From assembly GCA_013817555.1 (NCBI GenBank), contig JACDCN010000098.1, positions 1-7,435 on the forward strand: DNA of 7,435 bases, written 5' to 3'. The notes beneath the pieces are model-generated. The model was not told where the DNA came from, ran no database searches, and saw only the letters and a program-made list of their open reading frames with translations. Positions 1 through 5,856 of the stretch are shown here, in pieces (position 1 is the stretch's first letter; the number at the start of each line of letters is the position of its first letter). A program made the position numbers and the translations under genes. This DNA is from Actinomycetota bacterium. Lineage in GTDB: Bacteria; Actinomycetota; Thermoleophilia; Gaiellales; Gaiellaceae.

Positions 1-362
1 GCCTCAGGCAGCGCGGCGATCGGTTCTGGGCGCCCGTCTGTCGTCGGTCGGGTGCCGGCCTGCGGGGCGGGCGAGAGCTGGACGTGACGTCCTCGAAAAC
101 GCCGCGCGGCGTGCCGGCCGACGATCGGGAGCCACTCTTCGGCCGAGCGGCCGCTGATCGGCCAGAAGCAGAACACCACGCTCGCCAGGACGAGGGCGAG
201 CGCGGCGGCGACGCCGGTTCCGCTCGAGAGGGAACGCATCAGGATCACGGCTCCGGTGAGGCTCGCGGCGATGATGAACACCTGCGATGGACGGAGTGAC
301 CCGATCAGCCCACGGCGTTCAAGTGGACCGAAGCGATAGCGCTGATGCTCGCCGGTGCTCAT
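1..362 (-). CDS. SCO6880-family conjugation membrane protein, N-terminal part (runs off the left edge)
   Basis: An open frame starts at ATG 362-360 and is still open at position 1, giving 120 visible residues. The N-terminus contains RYRFGPLERRGLIGSLRPSQ (residues 8-27). Two hydrophobic stretches follow (about 28-42 and 51-69), then the amphipathic, basic EEWLPIVGRHAARRFRGR (75-92). This is the layout I know from the SCO6880 family: two N-terminal membrane helices of PrgI type, then a long cytoplasmic region. Members are usually about 500 residues and sit next to a VirB4-type ATPase in actinobacterial transfer regions, so that gene is expected beyond the edge. The ATG overlaps the stop of the preceding TrbL-like gene as ATGA, and a GAAGGTG ribosome-binding site lies 6 nt upstream, indicating translational coupling. 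Family assignment is from recalled motif resemblance. Confidence 0.85.
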   Translation of the reverse strand, partial: MSTGEHQRYRFGPLERRGLIGSLRPSQVFIIAASLTGAVILMRSLSSGTGVAAALALVLASVVFCFWPISGRSAEEWLPIVGRHAARRFRGRHVQLSPAPQAGTRPTTDGRPEPIAALPE

Positions 363-2161
363 GAATCACCTTCACCGCTGGGCGGTCGCCTGTCCGGTGG
401 CGGCTCTGGTCCCCGCGGTTGCTGGACCGGCGGCGAAGGTGGTGGTGGCGGGCGAGATGGCGGCGGCGCCTCAAGGGTTGGCAATGAACTCGGTTCTGCA
501 TGGCGCGGTGGAGGCGTACCCTGCGGCCGCGTACTCGGGTAGACGGTTCCGCCCGACGGGCCCGTGGTCCGGCTTGACGATGCGCCTGCGCCCGGCTCGT
601 CTTTCGCCTCGCGCAGAGGCGAAGAAGATTCGTTTGTAAGCCGGTGGGCGCTCGGCTCTGTTGTCGGCCCATGCGCGTACGTCGTTCCTCCGGTCGTTGC
701 GTATGCGGGTGAGGTCGAGGGCCGCGAGCTTCGGTCCATCGCTTGTCGCATATAGGCGGCTGGGCTGTGGACGCCGGCGGATCCGGCGGCCGCGGACATA
801 GACGAGCGTTGGCTGGAAACACTCGCTGCCGCGACTTCCATCATCGGGATCATTCGCAGGAGAGCGAACGGTGACCAGGCGGCGAGAACGAGCAGCGCAG
901 AGCCGGCGAGCATCTGCTCGAAGGTGTTCCCGTCGCCTTGGACGGCATCGGTGTTCGCGATAGCGGCGGTGGCGAGGGTGAGGATCGCGACGATGACGAA
1001 CTTGGCGAGGATGATCGCGACGAGCAGCTCAACGAGACGTCGTGCCCAGCGGCTTGTCGCGGGCCAGATCATGGCCACGAAGGTGAGGGGAAGGAAGAAG
1101 ACGCAGATGTAGATCGCGGCGTCGCGGATGATCATCTCGAGCCAGAGCACGAAGGCGCCGATCGCGAGGATGATCGCGCCGAGGAAGACCCCGAACAGGG
1201 GGATGCCGGAGCCCTCGTCGAGGGCGTTCTTGTAGGCGTCGCCGACCGCCTGGAGCAGGTTGTCTGACTGTTCGGTTCCCAGGCCGCTTACAACTGCGCT
1301 CGACATGTCGTCGGTGATGGCCACGAGCAGGCCGGCTGCTGCGATCGCTACTCCGGCGAGGACGAAGGCCATCGGTAGGTAGCCGAACGCCGACCGTATG
1401 AGCAGGCCGATGTCCTGGCGGATGACCGACTGGATCACTGCGAGCATCAGCATCAGGAGCGCGAGGGCGCCTGCGACCGCGACCATGGCGCCGTACTGGC
1501 CCTCGAACCAGCTCGCCGTGAGGTCGGGGCTGGTCGTGTTCTCGATCAGCTCGCCGACCTTGCCGGTGACCCATACGGCCGCGTTCGTCACCCAGGCGGT
1601 GACGCCGCGCATGACGAATTCGCCAGCCTCGGCCGCCACCTTCGTCACTGCGCCAGCGACGGCGTCGCAGACGTTGCCAACGACGGGGAGGTCGCAGGGG
1701 TCGGGGATTCCGATTCCACCCCCACCACTGCTTCCGCTCGGGGGCGATGCGTCGGGAACGCTCCCCTTCGGCCCGATGTTGATCGTGAACTGGCGCTCCG
1801 ACTTCCGTGGCGCACACCAGGAAGCCGACGGCGGATCCTGGTCGTTGATCTCCATCCAGAACGTCCACGCGCCTTGTTGGGTCGGGATCCCGCTGACGAG
1901 ACCGCCCGGAGACAACACCAACCCGGGTGGGAGGCTGTCGCTGAGGACTCGGAACTGGTACGGCAGAGCGGGCCCACACCCGTCGCGGCCTTCGAACAGG
2001 TGGTAGAACCGCGATCCGACCGCGCCGTCCGGCGTCTGGAAGCTCCCGTCGGTGAACTTAGCGGCCCCAGCTGGGGGTATGAGCACGAGGGCCAGCAGCA
2101 GGGCCCCAAGCAGGAGGCCCAGGCGCCTGCGGGTTCGAGCGAAGCGACCGTTAGCTCGCAT
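359..2161 (-). CDS. VirB6/TrbL-like conjugal transfer membrane protein with secreted Ig-like (He_PIG-type) N-terminal domain, 600 aa
   Basis: Probable inner-membrane channel subunit of the conjugative secretion system. Domains in order: a basic start and hydrophobic segment with an A-G-A-A end (residues 1-34), read as a signal peptide or first membrane anchor; an Ig-like domain at about 44-130 with LPPGLVLSPGGLVSGIPTQQ (77-96) and Cys62 and Cys116, which could form a disulfide; a Ser/Gly linker; an amphipathic stretch 165-210; hydrophobic helices near 224-247, 259-283, 321-345, 348-366, 376-402 and 417-435; and a Pro/Ser-rich, probably disordered cytoplasmic tail 445-600. The polytopic core with charged inter-helix loops resembles VirB6/TrbL. 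ATG 2161 was chosen because it starts directly at the signal peptide, although the frame stays open to 2422. It overlaps the upstream gene by 11 nt and its ribosome-binding site is weak, so coupling is likely. The Ig-like fusion is the unusual part. Confidence 0.88.
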   Translation of the reverse strand: MRANGRFARTRRRLGLLLGALLLALVLIPPAGAAKFTDGSFQTPDGAVGSRFYHLFEGRDGCGPALPYQFRVLSDSLPPGLVLSPGGLVSGIPTQQGAWTFWMEINDQDPPSASWCAPRKSERQFTINIGPKGSVPDASPPSGSSGGGGIGIPDPCDLPVVGNVCDAVAGAVTKVAAEAGEFVMRGVTAWVTNAAVWVTGKVGELIENTTSPDLTASWFEGQYGAMVAVAGALALLMLMLAVIQSVIRQDIGLLIRSAFGYLPMAFVLAGVAIAAAGLLVAITDDMSSAVVSGLGTEQSDNLLQAVGDAYKNALDEGSGIPLFGVFLGAIILAIGAFVLWLEMIIRDAAIYICVFFLPLTFVAMIWPATSRWARRLVELLVAIILAKFVIVAILTLATAAIANTDAVQGDGNTFEQMLAGSALLVLAAWSPFALLRMIPMMEVAAASVSSQRSSMSAAAGSAGVHSPAAYMRQAMDRSSRPSTSPAYATTGGTTYAHGPTTEPSAHRLTNESSSPLREAKDEPGAGASSSRTTGPSGGTVYPSTRPQGTPPPRHAEPSSLPTLEAPPPSRPPPPPSPPVQQPRGPEPPPDRRPPSGEGDS

Positions 2162-2873
2162 CTCGGATCTCGGAGAAGCTTGCGACGACGGTGAAGAGTT
2201 CCCCCGGTGGCGTTGTCGCTTCTGTCGATGAGAGTGGGGGAGTCGGGCCTGCCGACGCTTCGAACGAGCGCACCTTCCACGCACCCGCCTCCCAGACGAG
2301 CCGCACGACCTGCGTGCGCCACGACTGCTGCGGCTCGATCGTGGCGCCGCTGCCGACGATTCCGACATACCAGACCGCCACCGTGGCCTCGTCGGTTGAG
2401 AACCGCTCGACTCGGTAGCCAACCGGGACCGAGCGGAGCACTATCACCGGCCGGGGTACGGTGTCGGCTCCGAGCATCGCTCGTGTCTGAACACTGGCTT
2501 GGTTGAAGGCTTCGATCAGCTGTGCTCGTGACGCGGCGGAGGCGATGCGCTCGACGACCGCACGAAGACGCGCCGGCTCGAGCAGGACGTCACCGTCGAA
2601 CTCCGTTATCGATCGAGCTGCCGCTGCGACGGCCCCCGCGCGCGTCCGAGTCGTTGGTGCGTGCGTTCGCCTGCCCGGGGCGGAGCGCTCGCCCACGTCG
2701 GCTGGAGAGCTCGTAGTGGCCGCGGGCGGGGTTGACTCCTGGGGCGCAATGCGACTCCCGATCGCCATTCCGATCGCGAGCAGTGCTAGAGCGGCAACGA
2801 TGCACGCCAGGACAAGGCTCTGGCTTCGACGTTCGCGACCGAGAACCGGGATGCTGACATCGCGCCCGGGCAT
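2151..2873 (-). CDS. Single-pass membrane protein with VirB8/NTF2-like C-terminal domain, conjugation-associated, 240 aa
   Basis: A short basic N-terminus precedes one membrane helix (about residues 18-41), a Pro/Thr/Ser-rich linker (43-85) and a folded domain (about 90-210). In that domain, helices such as ARLRAVVERIASAASRAQLI are followed by strands VAVWYVGIV (165-173), WRTQVVRLVWEAGAWKV (185-201) and the ending RSFEASAGPTPPL. An anchor plus linker plus NTF2-like alpha/beta domain ending in a W-G-A-W-K-V type strand is the shape of VirB8 and TcpC-like scaffold proteins, which link T4SS parts across the envelope. The VirB8-like role is inferred from this shape and from position between the pilin-like and VirB6-like genes; the sequence alone is divergent. 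ATG 2873 lies 2 nt after the upstream stop. It overlaps the next gene by 11 nt. Confidence 0.8.
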   Translation of the reverse strand: MPGRDVSIPVLGRERRSQSLVLACIVAALALLAIGMAIGSRIAPQESTPPAATTSSPADVGERSAPGRRTHAPTTRTRAGAVAAAARSITEFDGDVLLEPARLRAVVERIASAASRAQLIEAFNQASVQTRAMLGADTVPRPVIVLRSVPVGYRVERFSTDEATVAVWYVGIVGSGATIEPQQSWRTQVVRLVWEAGAWKVRSFEASAGPTPPLSSTEATTPPGELFTVVASFSEIRDAS

Positions 2874-2875
2874 GA

Positions 2876-3184
2876 CTACTGGACGGTCCGGCCGAGATCC
2901 TCGAAGAACGCGACGATCGCCGGTGCCGCACCCACGAGGAAGGCAGCGAGGGCAGAGATGAGCGTTCCGCGCCGGCCCATCGACGCGTGCTGGTAGTTGC
3001 CGGAGTGCGACGAGAGCGCCCACACTGCCGCCGAGATCAATAGGCCCGCCAGGGCGGCGAGCAACGCCCAGAAGGCGACGCCCGAGATGAGGCTCTGGAG
3101 CGCCGAGGTGCCCGGCAGTCCGTTCGGGTCCGGCTTTCCCCCGACGCCGGTGGCGGCGACGATGAGAGTCGAGAGGAGCAACAT
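2876..3184 (-). CDS. Small hydrophobic conjugation protein (pilin/VirB2-like or DUF6112-like), 102 aa
   Basis: A hydrophobic N-terminal segment (residues 1-15, possible signal sequence) is followed by a short Gly/Pro-rich stretch and two long membrane helices. These are about 28-58 (LISGVAFWALLAALAGLLIS is its core) and 73-95 (GTLISALAAFLVGAAPAIVA). They are separated by a polar loop with NYQHASMGRRG. Size, two helices and position are those of VirB2/TrbC-like pilins; the sequence also resembles the small DUF6112 membrane family of actinobacterial transfer regions. Which of the two is right is undecided. It has the clearest ribosome-binding site in the operon, AAAGGAGG at 3200-3193, lying inside the last codons of the upstream ATPase gene, consistent with a highly made structural subunit. 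The frame extends upstream to 3589 but that part overlaps the ATPase gene and looks like shadow. Confidence 0.85.
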   Translation of the reverse strand: MLLLSTLIVAATGVGGKPDPNGLPGTSALQSLISGVAFWALLAALAGLLISAAVWALSSHSGNYQHASMGRRGTLISALAAFLVGAAPAIVAFFEDLGRTVQ

Positions 3185-3186
3185 GG

Positions 3187-4218
3187 TCACGCCCTCCTTT
3201 GTGGTGGTTCGGTGAAGCCGCGGGCAATGGCCGCGGCGAGCTCTAGGAACGCCTGACGCGTGTCGGGCCGCAGCTCCTCGAGCGCGACCTCGGCGCCCGT
3301 CTCGAGATGGGAATCCCACGGGGTGCGGACACACGCCCGGCAGCGGGAGGCGAAGTGCTCTTCGATCCGGCGCACGTCGACGCCGCCTTGCGCCGCCCTG
3401 ACCCCGTTCAGGGCCGTGACCGCGGATGACGCGAGACCTCCGTGGCCGTGCTCTTCGAGCCAGTCGAACGTCGAGCTGGCGGCCCGTGCGCCGTCGAGAC
3501 TTGTCGCGCTGACGATTACGAGCTGGTCGGCAGCTTGGAGAACGCCCTGCGCTGCCGAGCCGAGCACACCTGGGGCGGTATCGAGGCAAACGAGGTTGTA
3601 GTGGTGCTCGAGCAGACCGACTGCCTGCTCGACGGCTGCACTTCCGATCGCGTTTGCGATCTCGGAACGTTCGTCGCCGGCGATCACCTCGAGCCGGCTG
3701 GACGCCTGGGAGCTGTAAGCGCGAACGTCGGCGTACCTGCCGATCAGCTCGTGATCGCGAAGGAGCGTCGCAACCGTCTCGGCGGTCTCGCGTCGCAGCC
3801 GGTACCCAAGCGTTCCGGCGTCCGGGCTAGCGTCGAGCGCGACGACCCGGTCTCCGCGGTAGAAGGCGAACGTGTGGCCCGCCAGAAGGCATGTCGTCGT
3901 CTTGCCGACGCCGCCCTTGCGCGAGATGAATGCAACCTTGCGACAGCCCTTGATTGGTGTCTTGACTTGTGTGACGAGCTCGCGCTGACGGAGCTCGGCC
4001 ACGCTTGGCGAGATCGAGATCACCCCGGCTGAGAGGAGATAGAGCGCGCGGCGCCAGCCGTCGGCCGGTAGCTGCGCCGAAGGCCGGAGCATGCGCTCGG
4101 GCGTGAAGTCGGCAGCGGTCAGACGGGGCGGCCGAGCTGGCCGAGGATGGACCGCCCCGTCGCCCTGCGCCCGGTCGCCGTTCGCTGTCGAGGCGGAGAT
4201 CCTCGTCGCGGATGTCAT
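3187..4218 (-). CDS. MinD/ParA-like ATPase of the actinobacterial conjugation/secretion type, 343 aa
   Basis: SIMIBI-class P-loop ATPase. A disordered Pro/Arg-rich N-terminus (1-50) leads into GWRRALYLLSAGVISISPSV (54-73), a segment I associate with MinD-like proteins of actinobacterial secretion and conjugation loci. The ATPase domain follows: deviant Walker A KGGVGKTT (101-108), VVALDASPDAGTLGYRL (125-141) as the switch/Walker A' region, and LVCLDTAPG (209-217) as Walker B. Such proteins probably help organise the secretion machine or regulate it; a plasmid-partition role is less likely because no ParB gene follows. The frame is open to a TTG at 4308, but coding-strand GCAGGAGGAGG at 4240-4230 supports GTG 4224 or ATG 4218. 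ATG 4218 was chosen; GTG 4224 (345 aa) is nearly as good. It is the first gene of the transfer operon and ends 2 nt before the pilin-like gene. Confidence 0.9.
   Translation of the reverse strand: MTSATRISASTANGDRAQGDGAVHPRPARPPRLTAADFTPERMLRPSAQLPADGWRRALYLLSAGVISISPSVAELRQRELVTQVKTPIKGCRKVAFISRKGGVGKTTTCLLAGHTFAFYRGDRVVALDASPDAGTLGYRLRRETAETVATLLRDHELIGRYADVRAYSSQASSRLEVIAGDERSEIANAIGSAAVEQAVGLLEHHYNLVCLDTAPGVLGSAAQGVLQAADQLVIVSATSLDGARAASSTFDWLEEHGHGGLASSAVTALNGVRAAQGGVDVRRIEEHFASRCRACVRTPWDSHLETGAEVALEELRPDTRQAFLELAAAIARGFTEPPQRRA
3193..3200 (-). promoter_or_regulatory. Strong Shine-Dalgarno of the pilin-like gene, embedded in the preceding gene
   Basis: Coding-strand AAAGGAGG ends 8 nt before ATG 3184 and lies within the final codons of the MinD-like gene, whose TGA is at 3189-3187. 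This is a near-perfect match to the anti-SD sequence and fixes the start of the 102-residue protein. The other starts in this operon have much weaker sites, except for the ATPase. Confidence 0.8.
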
Positions 4219-4427
4219 CGGCACGACGTCCTCCTCCTGCGGCCAGAGCGCCTGGAGGCCATTGATCTCGCAGCTCACTGAGCCTTCTCTTCCGTGGATC
4301 GGCGGCAATAAACCATAGCAGCATAAGAACTGTAATACGTCGGAAGGACGGCAAGAATGAAGTCCCGCAGATCAGACGGGATATGCTGCGATGGCGGTTG
4401 ATCCACAGACGTGAGACGAGTACAACG
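4219..4427. promoter_or_regulatory. Divergent promoter region with a 13-bp inverted operator-like pair
   Basis: This spacer separates the minus-strand transfer operon from the plus-strand XRE gene and includes a locally AT-richer patch (about 4305-4335). The sequence TATGCTGCTATGG on the minus strand (4325-4313) recurs as TATGCTGCGATGG on the plus strand (4382-4394), 12 of 13 bases identical and inverted, 56 bp apart. A weak minus-strand promoter can be drawn (TTACAG, 17 nt, TTTATT, about 4334-4306), but neither hexamer is convincing. The paired sites fit operators bound by the divergent regulator, controlling both directions. The operator role is inference. Confidence 0.5.
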
Positions 4428-4982
4428 GTGACTCTCGAGCAGACAGCTCTTGCGCGACTGCTGCAGGATCGCCGCGAGGCGGCGGGCTATTCGCGCGCCA
4501 GACTCGGGAAGATCGTCGGCATCAGTGCCGGCACGATCGAGGGCTGGGAGCTCGGTCGCGTGGGGCGACCCCCGTTCCATGAGGTGATGCGCATCGCGTC
4601 GTTCCTGCGCATTCCGCTCGAGGACATTCAGGGAGTCGTATTCGCCGATTCCGGCACCGTCCCAGATCCCGATGAGCACCCGGGCACGCCGGAAAGAAAG
4701 AAAGCCGGCAGGAAGAAGCGCCTCGGAGCGGTGCCCTTGCTCGAAGCCGCCTTCCGGCTCTTCGGATGGGAGAGCGAGAGCGACGCAGCCGAGGCGCTGG
4801 GCGCTACTCCTGCACAGGTGCGTGCGTGGCGGCGCGGGAGTGAGCGCATGGATATCGCCCAATACATGGCGCTGACGACAGCGGTTAACGTCGCGCTCGT
4901 TGATGCCGTGAAGTCGGGCAAGGCGCGGAACGTCGGCCTGGCTGCCGCTGCGGAGGCGCTTGGCGTACGGTCTGGCACATGA
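4428..4982 (+). CDS. XRE-family transcriptional regulator with two helix-turn-helix modules, 184 aa
   Basis: The first domain (about residues 6-65) has the XRE/Cro-C1 pattern: LARLLQDRREAAGYSRARLG, then KIVGISAGTIEGWELGRVGR as turn and recognition helix, then HEVMRIASFLRIPLEDI. A charged, basic linker follows (PERKKAGRKKRLG, 88-100). A second similar unit covers 103-160, with DAAEALGATPAQVRAWRRG as its helix-turn-helix. Genes of this kind at the head of transfer operons usually repress or switch transfer. It is divergent from the MinD-like gene, and the shared spacer holds a candidate operator pair. GTG 4428 was chosen because it puts the HTH at the N-terminus in the usual way; ATG 4383 (199 aa) is in frame and would place one operator half over the start codon. 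Neither has a strong ribosome-binding site. Confidence 0.85.
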   Translation: MTLEQTALARLLQDRREAAGYSRARLGKIVGISAGTIEGWELGRVGRPPFHEVMRIASFLRIPLEDIQGVVFADSGTVPDPDEHPGTPERKKAGRKKRLGAVPLLEAAFRLFGWESESDAAEALGATPAQVRAWRRGSERMDIAQYMALTTAVNVALVDAVKSGKARNVGLAAAAEALGVRSGT

Positions 4983-4989
4983 CTCGCTG

Positions 4990-5016
4990 CGCGGGCTGAC
5001 GTAACTCGAGCCCGCG
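4990..5016. terminator. Stem-loop between convergent genes, possible bidirectional terminator
   Basis: CGCGGGCT (4990-4997) and AGCCCGCG (5009-5016) form a perfect 8-bp stem with an 11-nt loop. It starts 8 nt after the XRE stop codon and lies 50 bp from the end of the opposing membrane-protein gene (5066). There is no T-tract, as is common for terminators in high-GC actinobacteria, so the call rests on stem and position only. Confidence 0.45.
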
Positions 5017-5065
5017 GCGCCGAGTGCGGTCGGGCGTCGGGATCGGCGGTGCTGGTTGAGCTCCA

Positions 5066-5563
5066 TTACGCGTTCCCGGCGGCGTCGTCGAGCGCGTCGT
5101 CGACGAGTGCCGCGAGCTCGTCACCGACGTCCTCCACGAGCTCTGTCAGGCGCCCCTGCGTCCGCTCGTCGATCACACCGAATCCCTGCTCGAGGGCGAG
5201 CTGGAACGCTTGGAGGTCAGCGTTCCTCTGGCGTAGCTCCTCGTTGGCGACGTGCAGCTCGTTTTGTGCACGAATCGATTTCCTTGCGCTGACCGCGATC
5301 GCAGCCGCGACCCCGGCCGTCGCAGTAAGGCCGATCATCGCGACGCTCTTCCGATCGGTCTCCACTCCATACGTCGCGACGCCAAGCGCGAGGGTCATCG
5401 CGATGGTCGTTACGGGAACAACTGCGGTAGACCCCCTCGGGTGAGCGGCTCCACGGGTCCTCGGGATCGCGTTGAAGCGGACCGTTGGCGCGCTGCCCAA
5501 CCGGCGAAGTAGGCTAAGGGGCGGACTCGGGTCGAGTTCCACGGCTGCTCGTGTAGTACGCAT
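5066..5563 (-). CDS. Membrane-anchored coiled-coil protein of unknown function, 165 aa
   Basis: I do not recognise the family. The N-terminal 45 residues are polar and probably cytoplasmic. Two hydrophobic segments follow: about 46-67 (STAVVPVTTIAMTLALGVAT is most of it) and 73-92 (SVAMIGLTATAGVAAAIAVS). The C-terminal half starts with a heptad-rich helix (94-127, including AQNELHVANEELRQRNADLQ) typical of coiled coils, then QGFGVIDERTQGRLTEL and a strongly acidic end. The layout of two helices plus a signalling-type coiled coil suggests a dimeric membrane protein with a cytoplasmic C-terminus, but there is no catalytic domain. ATG 5563 was chosen; a TTG at 5599 would add 12 residues and run into an upstream repeat array. 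It is convergent with the XRE gene. Confidence 0.65.
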   Translation of the reverse strand: MRTTRAAVELDPSPPLSLLRRLGSAPTVRFNAIPRTRGAAHPRGSTAVVPVTTIAMTLALGVATYGVETDRKSVAMIGLTATAGVAAAIAVSARKSIRAQNELHVANEELRQRNADLQAFQLALEQGFGVIDERTQGRLTELVEDVGDELAALVDDALDDAAGNA

Positions 5564-5576
5564 CGGAACGTCCGTA

Positions 5577-5623
5577 GGGTGGCGTGGCGAGGTCGCCAAT
5601 TACTCGCCAATAACTCGCCACCC
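5577..5623. repeat. Phased TCGCCA array within an inverted repeat, candidate operator/promoter of the coiled-coil gene
   Basis: TCGCCA occurs at 5593, 5604 and 5615, spaced exactly 11 bp apart; the second and third lie in near-identical units ATTACTCGCCA (5599-5609) and ATAACTCGCCA (5610-5620). The reverse form TGGCG occurs at 5580 and 5585. The ends form a perfect 8-bp inverted repeat, GGGTGGCG (5577-5584) with CGCCACCC (5616-5623), and TGGCGA-GG-TCGCCA (5585-5598) is a smaller palindrome inside. The array lies 14-60 bp upstream of ATG 5563 on the minus strand, the place expected for an operator bound side by side on one DNA face. The binding protein is unknown. Confidence 0.5.
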
Positions 5624-5652
5624 CGCCTGCGAGCCCGGCCGGCCGCGGTCTG

Positions 5653-5856
5653 TTAGAGGAGTCGGAGCGGCGTCTTCTTGGCCCGATCGTGCTTCGAGCC
5701 TCGCAAGCGCGCGAGCGCAGTCGCGGCCAGCTGCATCTCGTTGAGACGCACCTCGCGACCCTCCATGGCGAGCCGTGCGAGCAACCGCACGGCGGCGAGC
5801 TCGAACTTCGGCGAGCCGGCGCGTACGTACAGCACGACGAGAGAGAGCGCGTGCAT
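5653..5856 (-). CDS. Small protein of unknown function, 67 aa
   Basis: Not recognised. After a hydrophobic start (MHALSLVVLYV) it is mostly helical and charged: FELAAVRLLARLAMEGREVR and LNEMQLAATALARLRG, then a basic end (SKHDRAKKTPLRLL). Third codon positions are mostly G or C, like the neighbouring genes, which favours real coding over a shadow. The ATG at 5856 is the first start after an in-frame stop at about 5874-5876 and has no clear ribosome-binding site. It may be a complete small gene or the intact tail of a longer broken one. It ends 30 nt before the phased repeat array, in the same orientation as the coiled-coil gene, so the two could be co-transcribed. Confidence 0.4.
   Translation of the reverse strand: MHALSLVVLYVRAGSPKFELAAVRLLARLAMEGREVRLNEMQLAATALARLRGSKHDRAKKTPLRLL

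Larger units (their letters stand above)
1..4982. mobile_element. Part of a conjugative element: T4SS transfer operon plus divergent XRE regulator
   Basis: Five minus-strand genes in tight succession encode a MinD-like ATPase, a small pilin-like membrane protein, a VirB8-like protein, a VirB6/TrbL-like protein and an SCO6880-family protein. This combination is typical of transfer regions in actinobacterial integrative conjugative elements and plasmids. A divergently transcribed XRE regulator sits at the head of the operon, as is usual for transfer control. Neither element boundary is visible: the left side runs off the window and no attachment repeat or intact integrase was found on the right. 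Relaxase, VirB4 and coupling-protein genes are not in the window, so self-transfer ability cannot be judged. Confidence 0.6.

Noticed and set aside
84..299. 71-codon acidic open frame on the plus strand
   Set aside because: Antisense to the SCO6880-family N-terminus; composition is that of a shadow (E, G, D and R repeats).
1029..1979. 316-codon Arg-rich open frame on the minus strand
   Set aside because: Arg/Pro-rich shadow in another frame of the TrbL-like gene; high GC keeps it open.
1398..2006. 202-codon open frame on the plus strand
   Set aside because: Antisense to the TrbL-like gene, no domain pattern, and the opposite strand has an unmistakable membrane protein.
2162..2422. N-terminal extension of the TrbL-like frame up to 2422
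   Set aside because: Arg/Ser-rich, overlaps the VirB8-like coding sequence fully, and lies before a good signal peptide start at 2161.
3442..4032. 196-codon open frame on the plus strand
   Set aside because: Antisense to the MinD-like ATPase, whose Walker motifs are on the other strand.
4275..5066. 263-codon open frame on the minus strand over the XRE gene
   Set aside because: No recognisable domain; antisense to the clear HTH protein and overlaps the divergent promoter region.
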